A stretch of 64,000 nucleotides of DNA from the NCBI GenBank assembly GCA_963678705.1, contig OY783209.1:16740001-16804000 (forward strand), written 5' to 3'. Origin of the DNA: Panorpa germanica. Taxonomy: Eukaryota > Arthropoda > Insecta > Mecoptera > Panorpidae. The position numbers and the translations under genes were made by a program. Under the pieces are notes generated by a model that saw nothing but the letters and a program-made list of their open reading frames with translations, searched no databases and was not told the origin of the DNA. Below are positions 56,169 to 64,000 of this stretch, in pieces (position 1 is the stretch's first letter; every line of letters begins with the position of its first letter).

Positions 56169-56740
56169 TTAATAATTAAGGATTACTGCAGGGAGATCTG
56201 CAGGATATACACACTCTGAAGATTTAACTTCTTTAGTATCACTGATTTTTTGAAGTCGTATTCTAGGTAGATATTCTTTTTGCGAATTAAATTTATATGC
56301 TAGACCTTTGAACAATTTTTTAATATCTTCTGAGTTTTTCTTATTCTTCGTTAACAATCGGAAAAGACGATCTAATTCTTGGCAGGGTGCACGGCCATGT
56401 AAAATTGAAATGAACTGAAACATAGAATAAATACATTAAGAGATTATATTAAATAGACTTGAAATACTAATAATAAACTAAACAAATTAACTTACATCTC
56501 GATCATACGCCAAATTTTGCAGATGAGCTTTTGCCCAAAAACTTTGGACATTGTTGTATAAAGCCGTCTCGGCCACGTTTATTTAGATTCAAAACATCGT
56601 AGTCTAAATTTCCTGCAAAAACCAAAGCAAATGTTGTTTAGATAATAAATAAAATAATAAAACTATAGTTAATAAAATGTTTCTTACCGTTCCAAATTTG
56701 GTTTTGGCAGAGGTAGGTTACAATTAGCCATTTTCCGCAA
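56169..56740 (-). pseudogene. Unrecognised multi-exon gene fragment, copy 2
   Basis: Minus-strand exons with good splice sites: about 56,740-56,689 (MANCNLPLPKPNLER, donor GTAAGA), about 56,613-56,498 (NLDYDVLNLNKRGRDGFIQQ in one frame; VFGQK and HLQNLAYDR in others, so a frameshift is likely), and 56,420-56,169 (HGRAPCQELDRLFRLLTKNK, DIKKLFKGLAYKF, ending LPAVILNY and TAA). The last exon is paralogous to 100-306. No family is recognised. Confidence 0.4.
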
Positions 56741-56849
56741 ATGTAAAATTTGCAGCGAAAATAGAATTCTTGATAATTTTCTAGTTAATAAACTACGAGA
56801 TACGATGTTATATACGTCGTATCTAAGACTAGACTAAATATTAAACTGT

Positions 56850-58884
56850 GTGTAAAGCAAGAAGCACAGTCGTATAATAACATAACCACAGTTATGCACA
56901 ACTTTATGTTTGCCGCTCAAATCTAGTAGAGACATCTACCGCAATACCTTGTAAATACTCTCTGACTCAGTGCGTCATATATATGGCCGATATCTGTAGC
57001 GGTAAAACTATTTAACGACAACATCACTTCGTGTAAGAGCTCCACTGCGAAAACAACTCCGAACTAGCAAAAAGAATTAAAAAATTATTTATTAATTTAC
57101 TGTGGTAAAGCATCTAAAAAAGAATTAAAAATTAATTATAATTTTACTTTGCGGTAAAGCTTCCAAAAGTCCTTATAAGGATATTTGCTGGTAAATATTC
57201 TCTTCGGTAAAACTGCTAAGAAGCAATTAAAGTAGAATACTAATTTCTTCGGTAAGGCTTATAAATAAATCCAGGCAAAGATAACGGCTGGCAAATTAAC
57301 TTTGCAGGAAAGTTGCCAAGAAGAAAAATAAAAATACTTTCACTGGTGTTAAAAATTTACTGAATAAAAATGTCGGCTGTCTAGTAGCGAAAACAGTGGA
57401 CAATAAAATCAGTTAAATCTAAATAACTCTAAATTTCTGAGATGGCATAAAACAGGAAACTAAGAGCGGGGAAAAGGTTTTAACGATGAGACTTTTGAAG
57501 CCGATACTGTATTCTTAAAAACATCCGAAAGCAAACCTCTTTAACTAAAGATTCAAACCTCTCAACGGTTGAAGAGGAAGTAACTGAAGGTGACCACAGC
57601 ACTAAGGAGGACAACACAAGAAAAACAGTCCAACAACAACAAACGAAAGCTACTTAAACCACGGACGAAAATGACACAATGAGGGGTTCAACTCGTAAGA
57701 TGTAGGAAACCTACTTCTATCTGACGAAGTAAGACGAAAATATAGAAACTGAAGGAAAGTCAAACGATGTACGCCGAACCTATTCAGGAGTCTGTGACAT
57801 CTACAAATACTGCAATCCCAGCAGTTAAAACGGGTATTCATATAGTCAGGAAAAACCCATTACCAGCGGAAAAGAAAACCGAATTGGCCAGACAGCCAAC
57901 CAATAATAAGAAAGGAGGCAAGGCTACAAAGAAAAGCATCAATAATAATAAACAAAATAAAACAAGCACTGTTTCTGACACCCAAGAAACAATAAACATA
58001 TCCGAACACAGGTTTGACTCAGAGCAAGAAAATGTAGAAGCACCAATACATAACAGCTTCGTTGCAGAAGAAGTTGCTGCAGATAAAAAAGACGGCATTC
58101 ACGTATTCTCAGACTGGAAGGTATGAGTATTAAAGTTGGCCTTAATCCTTAGAGAAGCGGTCAAAACCAAAGGGTGTGTCTATTTCGTTAAATATCTACA
58201 TGTTGACGGTGATATTGCAATTAAAGTTCGAATTGTAGTTTTAGCGCTACAAATGTCGGCCATATTTATGACGTATCCTGTCGCACTATTAAAGGATAGG
58301 TGTGTTAAATATGTTATCTTTTTACGCTCTGTTGTTTAAAGGAGATAGCAACATACTGGATATATAGGTATTGGAATTTTCTATAATCTCTTAATAAAGA
58401 AAGTGAAAAAATTACTATTTTAAATGGTAATATCTTCTAAAATACAAAATTAGTCCTGGTAGCCAACTTTATCAATATATGTCACAGTTTTATAAAAATT
58501 AAAACATTGTTTACAAGCCCATTCCATTTATAGCATACAATTCATTTACTTAGCACCTTTCTTACCCTCTTCTCCTAATAGACTATGACTTAACCATAGG
58601 GCCGGATTAACCTGTTTGTAAACTAAAAGTAGCTCTCACGACGAAAACATGAATTGTGTCTAAATAGATTTATTCTCTTCCAAAATCAATTGTTGTATTA
58701 TTGAATAAATACAGAAAATTTCTATTACGACCTAAAATAATAACTCAGATTTTTGACACCACAAATCAAGTTTTTATTTTCAGATATTTCAGAATAATAA
58801 AAGAATATAATTATTTTTTTAAAACTATTAAATATAAAGAAAGTCAATATAAAAATTAATAATAAATATTTATAAGTATTGTTT
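56850..58884. repeat. Right-arm flank of the large inverted duplication
   Basis: Reverse complement of about 3,575-5,085, but longer, because ~500 bp at 57,000-57,500 has no left counterpart. It contains an inverted repeat pair, 56,973-57,010 and 58,236-58,275 (cgtcatatatatggccgata against tatttatgacg-type sequence), that brackets the lysine-rich exon. Confidence 0.65.
57540..58120 (+). pseudogene. Lysine/asparagine-rich exon(s), unrecognised gene, right copy
   Basis: Plus-strand counterpart of 4,336-4,950. The clean part runs 57,767-58,120 and includes RQPTNNKKGGKATKKSIN and ENVEAPIHNSFVAEEVAA, ending at KKDGIHVFSDWK with donor gtatgagt at 58,121. Upstream (57,540-57,760) the frame is broken by stops and indels (EEEVTEGDHSTKEDNTRKT). 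The two copies differ by scattered substitutions, implying separate decay. Confidence 0.45.
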
Positions 58885-59033
58885 TGTTGTAGATGTTTTA
58901 ATTTGAAAAAAATACCTTTGCTGAACTTTGTTGATTAGGATTTAGTAAGTAAAATAGAACTGGGTTTTATTTTTTAACACTTTTATATTACACGCATAAT
59001 TAAATAATATATATAATTATTTATTATTTTTTA
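58885..59033 (-). repeat. BEL 3' LTR remnant (right arm)
   Basis: The last ~150 bp of the LTR (minus strand: gcgtgtaatataaaagtg ... ctacaaca) is joined directly to gag at about 59,033. It has the same outer flank as the left arm. Confidence 0.65.
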
Positions 59034-59972
59034 GTGATTTGCGTAAATTTGACCTGGGGGTAGGTTTGTTATTATCCCTTGTTTCTAAGATTTCGACTCT
59101 TTCTGATAATATTCTTAAAAGAGATATGAAAGTGGGATTAGGTACTCTCGAGTCCGGTGAAGAATACCACTTTTCTTGAATATCTTTGTCGAGTTTCTTT
59201 AATGTAATATGCGTAATGATAGCATCCCAACAATATTCTCGTGCTATTACGTCTAGTAGTGCCACTATATGTTTCCTTACGTGCGTGGCAATGGTTCTTA
59301 AGTTGGCACTAGATTCAATATTTGTGGATGGCGTGTCTATAAAGGATTGCAAATGATGAGCGATAATTAGTCGCTTATTATCATATCTATCTAGCAGAAG
59401 TTGCCATGCTGAGTTATAATTTTCTGGTGTTACTTTCACGGACGTAATAACCTCTAGAGCATCACCGATTAATAAGTTTCCAAAGTGGTAAAATTTTGTG
59501 GAGAAATCGTATTTTGGTTTGGAATGTACTAAACTAATGAACATGAACTTCAACTGCTACAATTCCGTAATATCTCCACTAAAGACTTTCTATTTTCCGT
59601 AATTGTTCTGAGTCAGTATGTCCACTACAGCATTGGTTATTACTTTCTTTGATTTTTGTTTTTGAATTTTCTGATTCTTCAATTACTTCATTCAGTAACG
59701 CCAATAAATTACTGTACTTTTCTATGAAATCACTGACATCGACGCCTATTTTATTTATTTCTGTTTTATCTTTAGAACCGCATATTATCTGCCTTTCTAG
59801 GGCAATGGATTTAAATTGATCTAGAAGTGAATTAAGTAGGGAACGTCGCATTTTTATTCCACTTAGCTGATAATATATTATAATTATATATTAGGTTAGA
59901 CTGTTCGATATATAAATTCAGTTCTTTAGTAAATGCTGCGCTTTAAATTTTCAGCTTTTTTGCCAATGCTAT
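59017..59972 (-). pseudogene. BEL gag, right-arm copy
   Basis: Homologous to 2,019-2,960. The expected start ATG reads ATA at 59,972-59,970, so the start is lost. Two open parts (59,851-59,579 and 59,553-59,017) are separated by a frame change near 59,565. They include YDNKRLIIAHHLQSFIDTPS and ERVEILETRDNNKPTPRSNL. The element is cut right after this by a deletion that fuses gag to the LTR end, earlier than in the left copy. Confidence 0.8.
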
Positions 59973-60529
59973 TGTAAACAAATAATAAAAATATTTTATG
60001 CAAAATTTAATATTGTGGAATACAGATTTCATAATAGAAAATAACAATCAAATTATTTATAATAAATTGAAATTATACTGAAATTGATACAAAACTATTG
60101 AATATAAATGCCAACTAAAACAATGCATTAAAAATAAACTGAATAGATTGTGACGTCACATTATTGTGCTTCAAATAGAATAGTAAAATGAATATTACTT
60201 TTACAATAGAATTATTTAAATATGGTGTCAATAATGCAATTTATAGAAATTCTGGACAAACGTTTGCCTTGTAGACAAATTGATATGACCATTTGGTAAA
60301 CCACAAAAGTTGATTTTTAATAATTAAAACGTACAACATTTAAACTCATCAAATGGATTAATAGAAAAAACTCCAAAATAAGATACTTAGTAAAATTTAT
60401 GAAGACGATACTGCATGTAACAAAATTAGGAAAAATAATATAATAGAAAATTCCTAGGTCACTTACTAATTTAAATGATCTATCCACTATGAGACTGCCT
60501 CGTGATGATATTAAAACGCTGGATGCGGA

Positions 60530-60666
60530 TGACTGGCCACAAAGAAGCTTGCTCGTATGGATGGTGTTTTTTAAGTTCTTGAAGATAATTTTCTTTCGAA
60601 TAACTCAGTGGAAATTCTGCGTTTGTAAGACGTTGAATTTATTCGACGCTCGAAGGAACAATGTTT
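60530..60666 (-). other. BEL leader segment retained only in the right arm
   Basis: About 140 bp after the LTR (minus strand: aaacattgttccttcgagcg ... tttgtggcc) that is missing from the left copy. The small plus-strand frame here is a shadow. Confidence 0.55.
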
Positions 60667-61390
60667 TGTTGTAGATGTTTTAATTTGAAAAAAATACCTT
60701 TGCTGAACTTTGTGGATTAGGATTTAGTAACAAGTACTGGGTTTTATTTTTTAACACTTTTATATTACACGCACAATTAAATATAATACATATAATAATA
60801 CAAAGACGATAATTCTTAAATCAATTCAATATGCCCTTGTTGCTGAGTTGAGAGCTATAGATAAAGTTATTTGAAATTGCAACAGAGCGTTCAAACCTGA
60901 ATATGAAACAAAGCAGCAAATCGAAATTATATTTAATAACAGAAAATATACACTAACATAAAAGAGATGAATGAATAATCAAAAATAATACAATATTTCA
61001 TTTATACTAAAAGTACAGAAAATATATTACATTAAACCGCGATTTTGCTTAAACAAATATATCATATTGAATTAGACTATAAAACAAAATAAAATTTACC
61101 ATATTGACTATAAGAAAGACTCGAAGAAATTAGACTAAAAAGAATTATTTTCTGTCATAACCTCAAAGTATATATATTTTCTATAATTATTATTAATACA
61201 GTACTCATTTTTGAACATATTTACATAAAAAATTATTTGAAAATAACAAATATGATAAAACTGTTGCTGGAACATATTTTCCGGGAGATTTGTCGACTGT
61301 AGCCACCATAGCATCATAAAGAAAAAAAAATGTATACATCTCTTAGAGAATAAACCTATTATAATAAGCGCCAATGTCGAATTAACATTA
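60667..61390 (-). repeat. BEL 5' LTR (right arm)
   Basis: Reverse complement of 886-1,545 plus the LTR end lost there (…aatcctaatccacaaagttc…ctacaaca on the minus strand). The outer boundary is not sharp. Confidence 0.6.
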
Positions 61391-61494
61391 AATATTTTTA
61401 GTTTGTATTCCTCATTGAGGACACTTAAAAGAGTCACAGCATATTGTATGCGTTTCATAAAAAAAAATTTTAGGTCCTAAAAATAAAACCATTG

Positions 61495-61690
61495 GACCTT
61501 TAACCATATCTGAACTAGAAACTTCCATTAACGTTTTAATTAAAGAATCAAATTTGAAATCTTTTGCATCAGAACTTGAATCTTTGATTAAAAACCAACA
61601 CGTAAGCAAGTCAAGCAGACTGCTGTCTTCAAATCCTTTTATCGACTAGCATGGAATTATACGTATTGGTGGACGATTAAAACATTCAGA
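61495..61690 (+). pseudogene. BEL pol fragment (before integrase), opposite orientation
   Basis: Plus-strand frame GPLTISELETSINVLIKESN, then LLSSNPFID, a TAG, and HGIIRIGGRLKHSDF. The IRIGGRLK motif is the conserved stretch between RNase H and integrase in BEL/Pao pol. It runs opposite to the adjoining gag fragments, so it is a rearranged piece. Confidence 0.75.
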
Positions 61691-62231
61691 TTTTGATCTC
61701 AATAAAAGCATCCTGTGATTTTGCATTCTTAAGTGTAGTCTGAGATATGTCTGTTAGATAGATCTCTAACACACGTAGTTTATCAGGTTCATCAAATATA
61801 TCTTGACAGTGCACAAGATTTTCAAACTGAGTTTTAAATAAAGGCCATGATTGCATGTCTCCATTAAAATCTGGTATAATGAAATTTGATAAATCGATAT
61901 CAGACGTTTGTGGTGTGTATGTCAAATCAAATGTCAAACTAGGTGATGAAAGTACGATATCAATAATCGACATTATTGTTTAATATTTCATTCTAAATGC
62001 TTTGATCTCTTTGCAAATTTACGAAGTAAGTTGTGGATCATTGCATAATAGAGTTTTCATGTGGTCACAGGGCTCAACAAAAGACTCAAGTAGAGGGTCA
62101 GAATGCCTCTTGCATACATTGAGTTCTGATATGCTGAGAGATGTAAGATTGTTAGCGATAATCCTATGAACACTTTTGTAATAAATGTGTAGGTTGGCTT
62201 TGTGTGAGTGAATTAATCGTTTTAAATCCAT
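61690..62231 (-). pseudogene. BEL gag fragment of a second family
   Basis: Minus-strand frames MDLKRLIHSHKANLHIYYKS (62,231-62,019) and, after stops, LSNFIIPDFNGDMQSWPLFK and TQFENLVHCQDIFDEPDKLR (about 61,890-61,770). The second is the DUF1759 signature of BEL gag (P.F.GD...W..F...F..LVH). It differs clearly from the gag at 2,019, so it belongs to another BEL family. It is cut at about 61,690 where the oppositely oriented pol fragment starts. Confidence 0.7.
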
Positions 62232-64000
62232 AATGTAGATGGTGATCTAAATTAATTTTGTGATAAATATTAAAATAACAATTATTTTAATCGTTGCTTA
62301 GTGTACGTAATGGATATTGCAAGTACAATAATTTGGTATTATGTTTGTGATGCGAATATTTTAACGTAAGCATGTTATTAGTATTTCAAAGTTATGAAAC
62401 TATATTTCGGTGAAAATATTCAATCTATTGTTACTTGAAGTAAGCTAGAAACGCTTGATTTATCCAAAATATAAATTACCAAAATGTTGCTACAATCTTT
62501 ACAAAATCTATTTGCTGGGTACTTGAACAAATTATAATTAGTTTAAATGATAAAAATAAAATATTTTTGAAACAAATAAATCAAATTGAATAATCGTTAA
62601 GTTAAGTTTAGCAGTATAAAAGAACTATTATTTTCAAATTAGAACCAAGGTTACCGAGTGTTTACAATGATTTAGTTAATTTTGAAAAGAATTCTTATAG
62701 CTATTGTACAGATAAATAATTTTGTAAAATGTTTGTGGGCTTTTAGTTGTGGGCTTTGTTTACATAAATTCTATTGGTGAATAGATTAGCGAAGTTACAA
62801 TTATGAATAAATTTGAACAATTAAAATAACGTAATTAATTTAATATTAAAATCTAAAACTGAATAATTGTATATGCTATTTTATGTAATGCAAATGGTAA
62901 TCGTATTTATGCTCATAGGTAAATCATATGTGGATATGACTCTGACAGTAGGATATCTTACTTACAGCAAAATGTGTATGTGTAAAGTGAGCGTGGATTA
63001 CTGATCTTAATTCACGTGATGAATGTGTTGACATAAAATAAATGATATTTTTATGCTTGTAGCTAAACGTGTTCTAACTATAGTAGGTGATAACGTAATT
63101 ATCTTAGCCTAAATGCTGTTTGTAACAAATACCGATGTGTGTTTGTAGATTTGTATGCAACAAATAATGTGTATATTTGAACAATTATTACAATCTATTG
63201 GAGATGCAATAATTTGTGTGTGGATGTTCGCGCATAGATTACAATCTACATGTGCAGATATAATTCTTAAGCGGGTGAATTACTGGTACTAAGATTATTT
63301 TACAGGGGTAAAAGATATTTAAGTTGCAGTAATATAATGTGATGTGAATTGATGACGTAATCATCGGAGCTGGTCGTAAGAATATTTTACTTGCAGGTGT
63401 GACTGGTTCGTAGAAATAATTAACTTCAGCGGTGAAAACTGATCGCATTAAAAATGACGTGCAGTGTTAAGGCAGTATGCATCCAAAAATAGTAAAATCT
63501 AAACGATCTGTCGCCGGTGGACATAAGATGCAGTATTAAAAGATCTATATTTTGAGAAATGCTTACTTGTGAGTTGTAAATAATTTAGAATTAGACGTAA
63601 AGAGGCCATTAATTATTCTAAGGAGTGGCATTCACAAAATACGAATACAATCACAGATTGTATCGGGATACTATACAAAGTCACAAAAACAGTCAAAATC
63701 AATAGTCTAATTAAAGAAATAATTAAGTGCGCGAGATTAAAGTGAATACTGTAAAAATGCTTCTTATTTGATGCAGAAGCAACATTAATAGGAAAGGATT
63801 TAGAAAAAAGGAAAGAACTATTTACCAATAAAGCCAAATTGCAGCGTGGATGTGTTCAGGGGTAATCTGAATCTAGCGTCGTTGCTGATGAAGACTTAGT
63901 GGTTCTCATTAAGTGATGAGGGTGAGATCTGGGTGAAGATCTTCTGTGCAGGATTGTCGAGAATTTCATGGATCAGTTTCGGCAAGAGCAGGTGCGATGC
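62232..64000. other. AT-rich region without recognisable genes
   Basis: May include the leader and LTR of the BEL fragment at 61,690-62,231, but no LTR pair or primer-binding site is visible. No reading frame looks coding. Confidence 0.4.

Overview
This is AT-rich insect chromosomal DNA made almost entirely of transposable elements nested inside one another. An insect source is supported by the element families (BEL, copia, two gypsy/errantivirus-type elements with env, I/Jockey/R1/R2-type non-LTR elements, PIF/Harbinger, P/THAP9, Helitron) and by a captured cDNA of the neuronal Rho-GEF Trio. The mix would fit an ant or another hymenopteran, but the order is a guess. I see no intact host gene, tRNA, rRNA or CRISPR array.

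Layout. 0.1-10.7 kb: a decayed BEL element, a flank with a lysine-rich exon, a copia element whose reverse transcriptase region has been replaced by a Trio cDNA, and the 3' end of an R1-like non-LTR element. 53.2-61.4 kb holds most of this again in inverted order and orientation, so the two ends look like the arms of an old inverted duplication. 10.7-18.6 kb: a PIF/Harbinger transposase gene split by a defective errantivirus (Gypsy-1, minus strand) whose two LTRs are nearly identical. 18.65-23.6 kb: an I-like non-LTR element, minus strand. 25.0-25.7 kb: a Jockey fragment.

25.7-39.1 kb: two related terminal-inverted-repeat DNA elements, A and B (ends CCCATAC, 2-bp AT or TA target duplications), each carrying a spliced DUF4806-type gene and GC-richer subterminal repeats. 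B sits inside the pol gene of a second errantivirus-like element (Gypsy-2), and A abuts its truncated 5' end. Between RNase H and integrase, Gypsy-2 pol carries a TARG1/OARD1-like macro (ADP-ribose-binding) domain. I consider this the most novel observation in the window. 39.1-47.2 kb: a P/THAP9-type transposase gene on the minus strand, broken by Gypsy-2 at its 3' side and by a complete Helitron (40,895-46,521). The Helitron Rep-helicase reads without interruption across three exons (1,469 codons). 47.8-53.1 kb: truncated I-like, Jockey and R2-like non-LTR copies.

Functionally, most coding regions are replication or mobilisation genes of separate elements, nearly all broken by stops, frameshifts, deletions or insertions. 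Possible functional survivors are the Helitron transposase and the DUF4806 gene of element A. All domain names come from reading the translations by eye; no database search was run.
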